A model generated the notes under the pieces. It was not told where the DNA came from. It did no database searches and saw only the letters and a program-made list of their open reading frames with translations. Positions 15,724-25,396 of a stretch of DNA of 64,000 nt are shown in pieces. Each line of letters opens with the position of its first letter. Position 1 is the stretch's first letter. Origin of the DNA: Chryseobacterium indologenes (GTDB lineage Bacteria > Bacteroidota > Bacteroidia > Flavobacteriales > Weeksellaceae). Where the stretch lies: the NCBI GenBank assembly GCA_016025055.1, contig CP065590.1, positions 1,922,001 through 1,986,000 of the forward strand, written 5' to 3'. A program made the position numbers and the translations under genes.

Positions 15724-16863
15724 TTATTTTTTTATGGTTTTTATTGTTTTGATACTACCATATTTCATTTTTAAAGTAATGAAATATAACCCTTCTTTTA
15801 AATCTTTCAGCTCTATTGAAGAGGTCGGCTTTTCAATTGTTTTGATCAATTTTCCTGAAGTATCTATAATCGAAATTGATTGTACACCGGATATGTCAGA
15901 GATGGTAAGCTGATCAGTAAAAGGGTTTGGAGATGCGGTAATTTCCTTTTTGTTGTCGGCTACTTCATGAGTGGATAGCGGAGTGTCATCGTAGGCTGAA
16001 ATTTGAAATTCTCCACTACTTATATCAGAGTTATATTTCCAGACGCTGACGTATAAGGTTGTTCCCGGAGTTTGCCCGGTCAGTAAAATAGATGAGAAGG
16101 CATCCTGGATATTGTCATCATTACAATCGATTTCTGTTAAAGATCCACAGGTACCACTATAAACGCTCAAAACAGTGTCGTCAAAATCAGAACCTGGAGC
16201 TTGTTGAGTTTCTATCTTCAGATTTCCACTTTGTGGTACTGTTACTGTAAACCAAACATTTTCAATAGCATAGGGATTGCATGAAGGGAGAGAGCCGTCA
16301 GTAGTTGCGTTTGTATTGCCTTTTGTAATTGCTCCCGATGCGAAATCATTACCAACATTGAGAGGGATTGCCTCCGAGCAATCATCATTGACTGGTAAAA
16401 TTGGGTCATAGGCTGAAATTTGAAATTCTCCACTACTTATATCAGAGCTATATTTCCAGACGCTGATGTATAAGGTTGTTCCCGGAGTTTGTCCGGTCAG
16501 TAAAATAGACGAGAAGTCATCCTGACTATTATCATCATTACAATCGATTTCTGTTAAAGATCCACAGGTACCACTATAAACGCTCAACACAGTGTCGTCA
16601 AAATCAGAACCTGGAGCTTGTTGAGTTTCTATCTTCAGATTTCCACTTTGTGGTACCGTTACTGTAAACCAAACATTTTCAACAGCATAGGAATTGCATG
16701 AAGGGAGAGAGCCGTCAGTGGTTGCTCCGGTATTGTCTGCTGTGATTGCTCCTGATGCGAAATCTGTTCCAACACTTAAGGAGGTTGCTTCTGTACAATT
16801 GTCATTTTGCGCATTTACAAATACAATTGTGAATAAAAATAAACAAAATAATAATTTTTTCAT
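15724..16863 (-). CDS. Secreted protein with two tandem PPC-like modules and a T9SS type A sorting domain
   Basis: 379 aa from ATG 16863; an upstream in-frame start at 16938 would put 25 residues before a normal signal peptide (MKKLLFCLFLFTIVFVNAQ). The mature protein has two ~139-residue modules, nearly identical to each other, beginning DNCTEA and DDCSEA, with FTVTVPQSGNLKIETQQ and VYSGTCGSLTEIDCNDDN. These are beta-sandwiches like bacterial pre-peptidase C-terminal domains. The C-terminal ~75 residues (ASPNPFTDQLTIS... to the end, Lys-rich) are a Por secretion type A signal, cleaved on export by the type IX system and attached at the cell surface. No catalytic domain is visible, so an adhesin or surface protein is likely. 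Confidence 0.85.
   Translation of the reverse strand: MKKLLFCLFLFTIVFVNAQNDNCTEATSLSVGTDFASGAITADNTGATTDGSLPSCNSYAVENVWFTVTVPQSGNLKIETQQAPGSDFDDTVLSVYSGTCGSLTEIDCNDDNSQDDFSSILLTGQTPGTTLYISVWKYSSDISSGEFQISAYDPILPVNDDCSEAIPLNVGNDFASGAITKGNTNATTDGSLPSCNPYAIENVWFTVTVPQSGNLKIETQQAPGSDFDDTVLSVYSGTCGSLTEIDCNDDNIQDAFSSILLTGQTPGTTLYVSVWKYNSDISSGEFQISAYDDTPLSTHEVADNKKEITASPNPFTDQLTISDISGVQSISIIDTSGKLIKTIEKPTSSIELKDLKEGLYFITLKMKYGSIKTIKTIKK
15992..16810 (-). repeat. Tandem 417-bp direct repeat inside the T9SS type A gene
   Basis: The block starting at 15992 recurs at 16409 (offset 417 bp, 139 codons) with very few base differences over long stretches. It encodes the two PPC-like modules. The DNA-level identity, not only protein similarity, points to recent duplication or gene conversion, and makes assembly collapse or copy-number variation possible. 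Confidence 0.85.
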
Positions 16864-16970
16864 AGGGTAGGTTTTCAACAAATATATAAAAATCCCCATT
16901 AAGTGAAAAAAATATTGCTGTAATATTTTGTTTTTCAATGTATAACCAATGAGTGTGTCTTTTTTTTAAT

Positions 16971-17003
16971 AAAAAAACCATCTTTCCTGTATGAAAAGAT
17001 GGT
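16971..17003 (-). terminator. Terminator of hemD
   Basis: ACCATCTTT / AAAGATGGT stem, 8-nt loop, followed by seven T on the minus strand, 22 bp after the hemD stop. Confidence 0.85.
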
Positions 17004-17025
17004 AATGTTTATTCTTGTATTAAAA

Positions 17026-17769
17026 CTATTTATGAAGAGCTTTAATATATTTTTCCAGGGCCATGGTCATAGAAGGAGTTTCCTTCGTAGGAGCCATTAA
17101 ATCCACCTTTAGTCCAGCTTCTTCTGCTGCTGCTAAAGTGGTGTTTCCAAAAACCCCTATTTTTGTTTCATCCTGCTTGAAATCCGGGAAATTCTGCTGC
17201 AAAGACTTGATTCCTTGTGGGCTGAAGAAGATCAACATGTCATAATCTTTAATGTTGATATCTGTAAGGTCACTACATACCGTTCGGTACATGATGGCTC
17301 TTGTCCACTCCACGTTAGCAGAATCCAGGGTTTTTACAATATCCGGACTTAAAACATCTGAAGATGGCAACAGATACTTCTCAGTTGGGAATTTTTTGAA
17401 CAAAGGAAGCAGATCAGAGAAATTTTTCTCGCCGAAGCTGATCTTTCTTTTTCTGTACACAATATGCTTTTGAAGATAGTTGGCAATTGCTTCCGACTGG
17501 CAGATGTATCTCATCGTATCCGGCACTGCAAAACGCAGTTCTTCTGCAAGTCTGAAGTAATGGTCAATCGCATTTTTACTGGTAAAAATGATACCGGTAT
17601 ATTGCGTTAAATCAATTTTTTGTGTTCTAAGTTCTTTGTTGTCAACTCCTTCAACGTGGATAAATGGACGGAAATCAATCTTTATTTTTTCCTTCTTCGC
17701 TATATCCAAATATGGAGAAGACTCACTAGGCGCTGGTTGAGAAACCAATATGGACTTTATTCTCATCAT
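17026..17769 (-). CDS. hemD: Uroporphyrinogen-III synthase
   Basis: 247 aa, full family length. HemD cyclises hydroxymethylbilane to uroporphyrinogen III in heme and siroheme synthesis. HemD sequences are weakly conserved. Supporting features are the two-lobed alpha/beta pattern, IIFTSKNAIDHYF in the first lobe and the C-terminal lobe DMLIFFSPQGIKSLQQNF...IGVFGNTTLAAAEEAG, which is the recognisable HemD signature. The neighbouring DUF4271 membrane protein 9 bp upstream is the usual Bacteroidota partner. Start: two ATGs in a row (MMRIKS), so the true start may be one codon later. Confidence 0.88.
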   Translation of the reverse strand: MMRIKSILVSQPAPSESSPYLDIAKKEKIKIDFRPFIHVEGVDNKELRTQKIDLTQYTGIIFTSKNAIDHYFRLAEELRFAVPDTMRYICQSEAIANYLQKHIVYRKRKISFGEKNFSDLLPLFKKFPTEKYLLPSSDVLSPDIVKTLDSANVEWTRAIMYRTVCSDLTDINIKDYDMLIFFSPQGIKSLQQNFPDFKQDETKIGVFGNTTLAAAEEAGLKVDLMAPTKETPSMTMALEKYIKALHK

Positions 17770-17778
17770 TGACTTTTA

Positions 17779-18447
17779 TTAAAAAAATAACAACTTCCAA
17801 AGCAGTAATAATGGTGCGATTTGGAGGGTGCAAATATACAAAAATTTATAATACCATTTCTCCGGAAGAATCTTGTTCTTGTGAAATAAATAGAAAAAGA
17901 CCTTGAAAACGAATACAAAAGAAAAGAAGAAAATGTAATACAAAAACATTTTATTTCTGTCTATGGGGAAGTAATAGTGGGTTACACACAGAATTATTAA
18001 CAAAAATGACAGAATAAAGTAAAATTTTGTGGAGGTGAAGTAAAATATTGTCCATTTTTTTCCATCTCCTATACTTTGATAAAATAAAAACCCTAATGTC
18101 GATTTTATAAGATAAAAAAACAGTACGGCCAATAAAGTATACCCAAATTTATTCAACTGGTACCCGAAAAGCTGAAGATCTGCAATATATTTCGGAACTA
18201 TAGGAATATATTGGGAAATTAAAACCGATAAAGTCAGGGTCGTCACACATGAAGTGATGATCCAGCTCGGCAGGTTGTTGCTCGCATCAAAATATTTTTG
18301 AAGCAGGAAATCTTTAAGGGTGGCATCTCTTTCTATAATGTTCATCATAAAAACATACAAAAATATACACCCTACGAGTATAAAAATTACCCAATCATTA
18401 TTTTCAGGTATTCTTACATGATTAACAAAGTTTTGTGACGACAGCAA
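17779..18447 (-). CDS. DUF4271 integral membrane protein
   Basis: 222 aa with about six membrane helices (for example VIFILVGCIFLYVFMM, YTLLAVLFFYLIKS and FILSFLLIILCVTHYYF). It matches the Bacteroidota DUF4271 family, of unknown function, routinely encoded directly upstream of hemD as here (9-bp gap). A role linked to heme synthesis or envelope function is only suggested by that linkage. The start at 18447 gives a short soluble N-terminus before the first helix. Confidence 0.8.
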   Translation of the reverse strand: MLSSQNFVNHVRIPENNDWVIFILVGCIFLYVFMMNIIERDATLKDFLLQKYFDASNNLPSWIITSCVTTLTLSVLISQYIPIVPKYIADLQLFGYQLNKFGYTLLAVLFFYLIKSTLGFLFYQSIGDGKKWTIFYFTSTKFYFILSFLLIILCVTHYYFPIDRNKMFLYYIFFFSFVFVFKVFFYLFHKNKILPEKWYYKFLYICTLQIAPLLLLWKLLFF

Positions 18448-18687
18448 AATTTAATTTTTTAATGTTTTTGGTCTTACGCTTTATAACATGGATATGGCAT
18501 AGGTTTTATTATGCTTAATCAATGATTGGATGGCAAAATATATTATTCTCCGGATTTTGCCTACCCCAGAAACTGTTGAATAAAAGTCTCTGTGTCAATG
18601 GCATTATCTTTCGAAAATATTTTTGCAAAATTATAGATTATTTTGTATAAAATAAAAAGGTTAAATAAACTATCTTTGCAAACTGAA

Positions 18688-19404
18688 ATGAAAAAACTAG
18701 TCATTATCCCAACCTATAACGAAAAGGAAAATATTGAAAATATTATTTCCGCGGTTTTTGCATTGGAAGATGACTTTCATATCTTGGTAGTGGATGACTC
18801 ATCTCCGGATGGAACTGCAGAGATCGTAAAGGAATTACAGAAAAGGTATCCGCACTATTTGCACTTGTCGATAAGACATGTAAAAGATGGTTTGGGAAAA
18901 GCGTACATCCATGGCTTTAAGTGGGCCATCGAGAATAAATATGATTATATTTTCGAAATGGATGCAGATTTTTCACATAATCCCAATGACCTGCCCAAGC
19001 TTTTCGAAGCCTGCCTGAACGCAGATATGGCTATCGGATCCCGCTACTCAAAGGGAGTGAATGTGGTCAACTGGCCGATGGGGAGGGTTTTACTTTCTTA
19101 TTTTGCATCAAAATATGTGAGATTTGTTCTGGGGCTTCCGATTCATGATACCACAGCCGGTTTCGTGTGCTTCTCAAGAAAAGTCCTTGAAGAAATTGGC
19201 TTGGATAATGTGAAATTAAAAGGATATGGATTTCAGATAGAAATGAAATTCAGAGCGTATAAAAAAAGTTTCAGAATTGTAGAGGTTCCTATTATATTTA
19301 CCAACAGAATTCTGGGAGAAAGTAAGATGAATGGAGGAATTATCCATGAAGCTGTTTTTGGTGTCTTAAACTTAAAGTGGAAGTCCATCATCAACAGGTT
19401 ATAA
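18688..19404 (+). CDS. Polyprenol monophosphomannose synthase-type glycosyltransferase (GT2)
   Basis: 238 aa from ATG 18688; a TTG 15 codons upstream is rejected because MKKLVIIPTYNEKENIENII is the canonical start. It is a GT-A/GT2 domain with the nucleotide-binding VVDDSSPDGTA and the metal site EMDADFSHNP (DAD). It lacks C-terminal membrane helices, as in single-domain dolichyl/polyprenyl-phosphate mannosyltransferases (DPM1-like). Such enzymes move a sugar from a nucleotide donor to a lipid phosphate carrier for protein or glycan assembly at the inner membrane. TATCTTTG at 18671-18678, ten bases before the start, fits a -7 box; the nearest TTG (18643) is spaced too far (25 bp) for a firm promoter call. 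Confidence 0.88.
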   Translation: MKKLVIIPTYNEKENIENIISAVFALEDDFHILVVDDSSPDGTAEIVKELQKRYPHYLHLSIRHVKDGLGKAYIHGFKWAIENKYDYIFEMDADFSHNPNDLPKLFEACLNADMAIGSRYSKGVNVVNWPMGRVLLSYFASKYVRFVLGLPIHDTTAGFVCFSRKVLEEIGLDNVKLKGYGFQIEMKFRAYKKSFRIVEVPIIFTNRILGESKMNGGIIHEAVFGVLNLKWKSIINRL

Positions 19405-19483
19405 AATGGAGCATAATTTGTTCTTCTAAGCAAGAGAAATAGATGTAAAGTTCTAAGACCTTTAAAAATAATGAGATAAACTG

Positions 19484-19852
19484 ATGAGAAAGCTGATTCT
19501 TGTTTTTGTTTTGCTGGGCCTGTTTTCATGCAATGATTTTATCGATAAGCCTAAAAACCTTATCGATGAAAAAGTGATGGCTGAAGTGATTGCAGATCTT
19601 ATGCTCAATGAGCAGGCTACTTTTATGTATCAGGACAGGAATATGGAGGCAGGAACAAGATTTGTTCTGAACACTCACCATATAAAACCGGATGATTTTG
19701 TTCAAAGCTTTAAATATTATATCATTAAAGAAAAAATGGAAGGCATCACCAATGATGCCCAGGAGATCCTGATGAAAAAAGATCCGAAAGCAGATAAATA
19801 TATAAAGGACAAATTGAAGCAAAACGGAAACATGACGCCTTTAGTGAGGTAA
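19484..19852 (+). CDS. DUF4296 lipoprotein
   Basis: 122 aa. Signal sequence MRKLILVFVLLGLFSC with lipobox Cys16, then a helical domain with KVMAEVIADLMLNEQATF, the recognisable start of the Bacteroidota DUF4296 family, of unknown function. In this phylum it is often next to a lipid-linked glycosyltransferase, as here (80 bp downstream), and followed by tgt. Probably a periplasm-facing envelope lipoprotein. Confidence 0.8.
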   Translation: MRKLILVFVLLGLFSCNDFIDKPKNLIDEKVMAEVIADLMLNEQATFMYQDRNMEAGTRFVLNTHHIKPDDFVQSFKYYIIKEKMEGITNDAQEILMKKDPKADKYIKDKLKQNGNMTPLVR

Positions 19853-19918
19853 ATTGGGAAACGGGTTTTCCCGGAGCAAAAGATAATCACTGGAAGCAGC
19901 AAAGAAAAAGTAGTACGA

Positions 19919-21049
19919 ATGAAATTTTTTAATATAGAAAAAACCTCTGAAGGAAAAGCTAGAGCAGGGGAAATCACCACAGATCACGGGAAAATTCAGA
20001 CTCCTATTTTTATGCCTGTGGGAACTGTAGCAAGCGTGAAAACAGTTCATCAGAGAGAATTAAAAGAAGACATAAAAGCCCAGATTATCCTGGGTAACAC
20101 CTACCACCTTTACCTTCGTCCCGGTATGGAAACCATGCAGGCAGCAGGTGGATTACATAAATTCATGAATTGGGATCTTCCCATTCTTACCGATTCAGGA
20201 GGCTTTCAGGTGTTCTCGCTAGCTAGCAACAGAAAAATGACAGAAGAAGGAGCGAGATTCAAATCCCATATTGACGGAAGCTATCATATGTTTTCTCCGG
20301 AAAGATCAATGGAGATCCAAAGACAGATCGGAGCAGATATCTTCATGGCTTTTGACGAATGTACACCGTATCCTTGTGAATATAACCAGGCAAAATCATC
20401 TATGGAGCTGACACACCGTTGGTTGAAGAGATGTATTGAATGGACGAATGACAATCCTGAATTGTATGGCCATAAGCAAAGACTTTTCCCGATTGTTCAG
20501 GGGTCAACCTACTCAGATTTAAGAAAAATTTCCGCAGAAGTGATTTCCGAGGCAGGTGCTGAAGGTAATGCTATCGGAGGCTTATCTGTTGGTGAGCCTG
20601 AAGAAGAAATGTACAGAATCACCGATGAAGTGACAGATATTCTTCCTAAAGAAAAACCAAGATACCTGATGGGCGTGGGAACACCATGGAATATTCTGGA
20701 ATCTATAGGGTTGGGAATTGATATGATGGATTGTGTGATGCCTACAAGAAATGCGAGAAATGCAATGCTTTTCACATGGCAAGGCGTAATGAACCTCAAA
20801 AATGAAAAGTGGAAGCAGGACTTTTCGCCTTTAGATGAATTTGGAACCAGCTTTGTAGATCGTGAATATTCAAAAGCGTATCTTCGTCACCTGTTTGTAT
20901 CCAAAGAATATCTGGCAAAACAGATTGCTTCTATCCATAACCTTGCATTTTATCTGGATTTGGTGAAAGTAGCAAGAGAACACATTATCGCAGGAGATTT
21001 CTACGAGTGGAAAAACTCCGTGGTTCCTGTTCTGAGACAAAGACTATAA
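19919..21049 (+). CDS. tgt: Queuine tRNA-ribosyltransferase (tRNA-guanine transglycosylase)
   Basis: 376 aa, full length. It exchanges G34 for preQ1 in tRNAs with GUN anticodons (queuosine pathway). Seen: LTDSGGFQVFSL with D92, the substrate-binding VQG and GGLSVGE loops, and DCVMPTRNAR with nucleophile D271. Odd: the zinc-site segment, usually CxCxxC followed by a His, reads EFGTSFVDREYSKAYLRHL (about 308-324). All three cysteines are missing while the RHL histidine remains. This may be a Bacteroidota variant rather than a defect, because the remainder is intact. It is 8 bp upstream of the LptF/G gene and likely co-transcribed. Confidence 0.93.
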   Translation: MKFFNIEKTSEGKARAGEITTDHGKIQTPIFMPVGTVASVKTVHQRELKEDIKAQIILGNTYHLYLRPGMETMQAAGGLHKFMNWDLPILTDSGGFQVFSLASNRKMTEEGARFKSHIDGSYHMFSPERSMEIQRQIGADIFMAFDECTPYPCEYNQAKSSMELTHRWLKRCIEWTNDNPELYGHKQRLFPIVQGSTYSDLRKISAEVISEAGAEGNAIGGLSVGEPEEEMYRITDEVTDILPKEKPRYLMGVGTPWNILESIGLGIDMMDCVMPTRNARNAMLFTWQGVMNLKNEKWKQDFSPLDEFGTSFVDREYSKAYLRHLFVSKEYLAKQIASIHNLAFYLDLVKVAREHIIAGDFYEWKNSVVPVLRQRL

Positions 21050-21056
21050 GAAAATT

Positions 21057-22169
21057 ATGATCAAAATTGTAGACAAATATATCATCAAAAAATACCTTGG
21101 AACTTTCAGTTTCATGCTGGTGCTCTTGTCTATTGTAGTACTGGTTATCGATGTTCAGCAGAAAATTCCTAGAATAGAAAATGCAAAAGCAATCGATCCC
21201 AAGCTTGACCTTACGTACTTCCTGATTCATTTTTATCCTTACTGGATTATTAATCTTGTAGTCACTTTTCTCTCTATTCTGGTATTTATCACGGTAATTT
21301 ACTTTACCTCCAGGATGGCCAATAATACCGAAATCGTGGCGATTATCAGTAGTGGGGCAAGTTTCCACAGGTTCTCAAAACCTTATCTGTATACTTCGAT
21401 TTTAATTGCGGTGATGTCACTTTTGGTATATCACATGATTCTTCCCTGGGCGAATATTAAAAAAAATGAATTAGAAGCCTATACCTATAATGCCGCTAAT
21501 AAAGAGAGAATTCTCGGAACCGCACCCGCTTCTTCACAGCTCAGTAAGACAGAATACATATTTGTCGATTCATGGAACAAAAGAGAAAGAAGAGGCTCCA
21601 GCTTCGTGTATCAGAAGTTTGATAAAGACAGAAAAATGGTATACGAGCTTAAAGCAAGTGAAGTATATTGGGACAATACAAAAAAACAGTTCGTCTTAAA
21701 TAATTACTATGAAAAGACGATCAATAAAGATAATTCTGAAAAATTAAGCAATGGTGTAGAGCTGAGGAAAAATTATAGCCATTCTCCGGAAGAACTATTT
21801 CCTAACGAACTTCTCGGGCAGAATAAAACCACACCTGAACTTCTGAAGTTTATTGAAAGAGAGAAGGCGAGAGGAAACAGTAACCTCAATTCTTATCTGA
21901 ACGAGCTTCATCAAAGAACTTCAATGCCTGTTTCCATCATTATTTTAACGTTCCTTGCCCTTTCGCTTTCATCTCAAAAGAAGAGAGGAGGACTGGGGAT
22001 TAACCTTGCAATAGGAATTTCACTGGCGTTTCTTTTTGTTTTCTCCTTTGAGGCCTTAAAAGTCGTGTCAGAAAATAAGAGTTTGCCGCCTGCTTTAGCC
22101 ATGTGGCTTCCGAATCTGGTATTCCTGCCGCTTACCCTGTATCTTTACCTTAAAAGAGCTAATCAGTAA
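21057..22169 (+). CDS. LptF/LptG family lipopolysaccharide export permease
   Basis: 370 aa with the YjgP/YjgQ architecture: three N-terminal membrane helices (residues about 12-110), a ~170-residue periplasmic beta-jellyroll-like domain, and three C-terminal helices (about 285-365). The N-terminus IVDKYIIKKYLGTF and TEIVAIISSGASFHRF are family hallmarks. With LptB it extracts LPS from the inner membrane and passes it to LptC/LptA. I cannot tell LptF from LptG by eye. Its 3' end overlaps the convergent birA gene by 7 bp. Confidence 0.9.
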   Translation: MIKIVDKYIIKKYLGTFSFMLVLLSIVVLVIDVQQKIPRIENAKAIDPKLDLTYFLIHFYPYWIINLVVTFLSILVFITVIYFTSRMANNTEIVAIISSGASFHRFSKPYLYTSILIAVMSLLVYHMILPWANIKKNELEAYTYNAANKERILGTAPASSQLSKTEYIFVDSWNKRERRGSSFVYQKFDKDRKMVYELKASEVYWDNTKKQFVLNNYYEKTINKDNSEKLSNGVELRKNYSHSPEELFPNELLGQNKTTPELLKFIEREKARGNSNLNSYLNELHQRTSMPVSIIILTFLALSLSSQKKRGGLGINLAIGISLAFLFVFSFEALKVVSENKSLPPALAMWLPNLVFLPLTLYLYLKRANQ

Positions 22170-22879
22170 AGTAGCTTTACTTCCTTGTGATAAAAAGAGC
22201 GTAATCCGTCATTTTCCAGTTCGATCCAGAGTTCACCCTTTTCATCGGCATAACGGATGATGCCATTTTGTCGCTCTTTTTCAATTTCAAAGACCGATAT
22301 TTCGTCCCTACGGAACAAATTTTTGTTGAAGTTATCAAGAATTTCCTTTTCAGAAGGTATATTTCTAAGTTTTTCACACAAAAATTCATGAAGATGTAAA
22401 CTAAAGTCTTCCAGGTTAAATTCTTTACCCGTTTGGGTCAGCAGTGATCCTGCATTCGTTATTTCATCAAATTTTTCCTGAAGAATATTGATTCCTGCCC
22501 CGATAATGAAATAATTATTTTGATTAATTCTTTTCTTTTCAATCAGAATTCCAACGATTTTTTTACCTTTAAGGATAATATCATTCGGCCACTTAATTTT
22601 TACGTCAGAATCAGCCAAATTGGCAAGGAAATCCCTGATCATATTTGCGGTATAATAATTGAATATAAAGTCGGAGCACAGAATGTTGTGAGTATTCACT
22701 GCCAGCGTATATGCCAGGTTTTTTCCGGCAGTCGGAATCCATACATTTCCATACTGACCCCGGCCTTTTGTTTGGCTAAAAGTATGAAGTCCTATAAAAT
22801 TCGAATTTTCATAAAGTAAAAACTTTGATATTTCGTCATTAGTAGAAGAGCATTCTTTCAGGTAGAATAGTTGACTCAT
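22163..22879 (-). CDS. birA: Biotin--[acetyl-CoA-carboxylase] ligase
   Basis: 238 aa, the single-domain (non-repressor) form with no N-terminal helix-turn-helix. The catalytic core has the biotinyl-AMP loop GRGQYGN (GRGRRG-type), the KWPNDI motif, and VGILIEKK with the catalytic lysine. A small C-terminal beta domain follows. It attaches biotin to the carboxyl carrier protein of acetyl-CoA carboxylase in the cytosol. It is divergent from rsfS (87-bp gap) and convergent with the LptF/G gene. Confidence 0.92.
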   Translation of the reverse strand: MSQLFYLKECSSTNDEISKFLLYENSNFIGLHTFSQTKGRGQYGNVWIPTAGKNLAYTLAVNTHNILCSDFIFNYYTANMIRDFLANLADSDVKIKWPNDIILKGKKIVGILIEKKRINQNNYFIIGAGINILQEKFDEITNAGSLLTQTGKEFNLEDFSLHLHEFLCEKLRNIPSEKEILDNFNKNLFRRDEISVFEIEKERQNGIIRYADEKGELWIELENDGLRSFYHKEVKLLY

Positions 22880-22966
22880 TTAAGAAAACTTTAAGACATT
22901 AAGGGGGTAAAAGTAAGGTTAAAGTAAAGAAAAAACAATAAATTTGCAGATTATAGTATTTTTTTA

Positions 22967-23329
22967 ATGAATAAAACAGCAGAAAAACAAGCACTAATAG
23001 ATAAAATCGTTGAAGCTCTTCAAGATGTAAAAGGAGAAGATATTATGATCTTCGATCTTTCAAACATTGAAAACTCTGTAGCAGAGACGTTCGTAATATG
23101 TAGCGGAAACTCAAATACACAGGTGGCCGCATTAGCTGGAAGTGTAGAGAAAAAAGTAAGAAACGATCTTAAAGACAGACCATGGCACGTAGAAGGTACC
23201 GAAAACGCGATGTGGGTCCTGGTAGATTACGTTTCAGTAGTGGTTCATATATTCCAGAAAGACGTACGTGAGTACTATGATATAGAAGAGCTTTGGGGTG
23301 ACGCAGTCATTACCAAAATTGAAAATTAA
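22967..23329 (+). CDS. rsfS: Ribosomal silencing factor RsfS
   Basis: 120 aa, the usual length. RsfS binds uL14 on the 50S subunit and blocks subunit joining when nutrients are low. Signature regions seen: KGEDIMIFDLSNIENSVAETFVICSGNSNTQVAAL and the C-terminal WVLVDYVSVVVHIF...YYDIEELWGDA. A -7-like TAAATTTG is at 22939-22946, 20 bp before the ATG, without a clear TTG partner. The gene is 21 bp upstream of ftsH, an arrangement common in Bacteroidota. Confidence 0.95.
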   Translation: MNKTAEKQALIDKIVEALQDVKGEDIMIFDLSNIENSVAETFVICSGNSNTQVAALAGSVEKKVRNDLKDRPWHVEGTENAMWVLVDYVSVVVHIFQKDVREYYDIEELWGDAVITKIEN

Positions 23330-23350
23330 TATAAATTTTAAAAAGTATAA

Positions 23351-25371
23351 ATGAATAATAAAGGATTCAACTGGTTCTTTCCTATTGCAATCATAGCTCT
23401 TTTGCTATTTTTTGGCTCCAATTTTTTAGGAGGTGATAGTGCAAAATCTATTGATGAAGATGGTTTCTTTAGAGAAATGCAGGCGGGGAAAGTCCAGAAT
23501 ATAATTATATACAAAGACACAGAGAAAGCTGACGTTTTCCTTACAAAAGCAGCAAAGACGGCAATGGTAAATAAAAATGCCAACCAAAACAACCCTCTTT
23601 CTGCATTCGAAATGGCTCCAAAAGCAGATTTTTCTGTAAAATATGGAGACCTTCAGCTTTTCCTTCAAAAATTTGAACAAATTAAAGCAACCAATCCGGC
23701 GATTACCACAACAAAAGATTACGGAGCAGGTAAAAATCCTTTCATGGATATCCTGGTTTCTGCATTGATCTGGATTGCTATTTTAGGATTATTCTACTTC
23801 CTTCTTTTCAGAAAGATGGGTGGTGGCGGAGGTCCTGGCGGACAAATCTTCTCTATCGGAAAATCGAAAGCCAAGCTTTTTGACGAAAAAGAAAGAATTC
23901 AGGTAACATTTAAAGATGTTGCAGGACTGGAAGGTGCTAAAGAAGAAGTACAGGAAGTTGTTGATTTCTTGAAAAATTCTGAAAAATATACCAAATTGGG
24001 AGGTAAAATTCCTAAGGGAGTCCTTTTGGTGGGGCCTCCGGGAACCGGTAAGACCTTATTGGCTAAAGCTGTTGCCGGTGAAGCTAAAGTTCCGTTTTTC
24101 TCACTTTCAGGTTCTGATTTTGTAGAAATGTTTGTGGGAGTAGGAGCTTCAAGAGTAAGAGATCTTTTTGCCCAGGCAAAAGCAAAATCTCCTGCAATTA
24201 TCTTCATTGACGAGATTGATGCCATCGGACGTGCAAGAGGAAAAAACAACTTCTCCGGCGGAAACGACGAAAGAGAAAACACCCTGAACCAGCTTCTTAC
24301 TGAAATGGATGGTTTCGGAACAGATACGAATGTGATCGTAATGGCAGCGACCAACAGAGCAGATATCCTTGATAAAGCTTTAATGAGAGCAGGACGTTTT
24401 GACCGTTCTATCTATGTGGACCTTCCGGAATTACATGAAAGAAGACAGATCTTTGACGTTCATTTAAAGAAAATCAAGCTGGATGATAATGTAGACAGGG
24501 AATTCCTTGCAAAGCAGACACCTGGATTCAGTGGGGCCGATATTGCGAACGTATGTAACGAAGCAGCTCTTATTGCGGCAAGAAATAACCATACTTCAGT
24601 AACAAAACAGGATTTCCTTGATGCCGTAGACAGAATCATCGGTGGTCTTGAAAAGAAAAATAAAGCAATCAAACCTTCTGAAAAAGAAGAGTGGCTTACC
24701 ACGAAGCAGGTCACGCAACAATTTCATGGTTGGTAGAACATGCTTCACCACTTCTAAAAGTGACGATCGTTCCAAGAGGACGTTCATTAGGGGCGGCATG
24801 GTATCTTCCGGAAGAAAGACAGCTTACGACGACTGAGCAGATGTTGGACGAAATGTGCGCAACACTGGGAGGGAGAGCAGCAGAGCAGGTGATTTTCAAC
24901 AATATTTCAACAGGAGCACTTTCTGACTTGGAAACAGTAACGAAGAGAGCTCAGGCCATGGTGACGATCTACGGATTAAGCCCGAATATCGGTAATATTT
25001 CTTACTACGACAGCTCAGGTCAGTCTGAATATTCTTTTGGAAAACCTTATTCTGAAGAAACAGCCACAAAAATTGATGCTGAGATTAAAGCCATCATCGA
25101 AAATCAATATGAAAGAGCTGTAAGAATTCTTGCAGAAAATAAAGATAAGCTTGATGCATTGGCCAATAAGCTTTTAGAAAAAGAGGTGATCTTCCGTGAA
25201 GACTTAGAAGAAATTTTCGGAAAGAGAGCATGGGATCCTGAATTGACAGAGAAACCGGTTACCAATACCATTCCTGAAAAAGAACAACAGGAAATGTTGG
25301 AAACTCCTCAGATTAAAGAAAAAGAAGAGGAAAGCGAAATACAGGCGCCTGAAAGCCCTACGCAACTTTAA
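23351..25371 (+). pseudogene. ftsH: ATP-dependent zinc metalloprotease FtsH, split by a one-base frameshift
   Basis: Frames 23351-24736 and 24691-25371 join into a 673-aa FtsH if the A5 run at 24681-24685 is one base longer, giving [13 protein letters not shown]. Parts: N-terminal membrane helix, periplasmic domain, second helix (about residues 135-155), glycine-rich linker, AAA+ domain with Walker A GPPGTGKT, Walker [12 protein letters not shown] and the SRH ([12 protein letters not shown]). The M41 protease follows, with zinc site HEAGH and the helix EQMLDEMCATLGGRAAE. The break falls exactly at the protease start and would remove all proteolytic activity. FtsH is normally essential, so this is most likely a sequencing error, and is the best argument that the other homopolymer frameshifts here are too. 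Confidence 0.93.
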
Positions 25372-25396
25372 AAAACCTCTTAAATAGGATAAATAA

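Noticed and set aside
15992..16810. Direct repeats as a CRISPR or mobile element
   Set aside because: The repeat unit is 417 bp, in frame and coding for a protein module. There are no spacers, terminal inverted repeats or transposase.
22939..22946. TAAATTTG before rsfS, and similar isolated -7 boxes at 49849-49856, 55904-55911 and 62965-62972
   Set aside because: No TTG at 16-22 bp was found, and such octamers are frequent by chance in A/T-rich DNA. They are mentioned only in gene entries.
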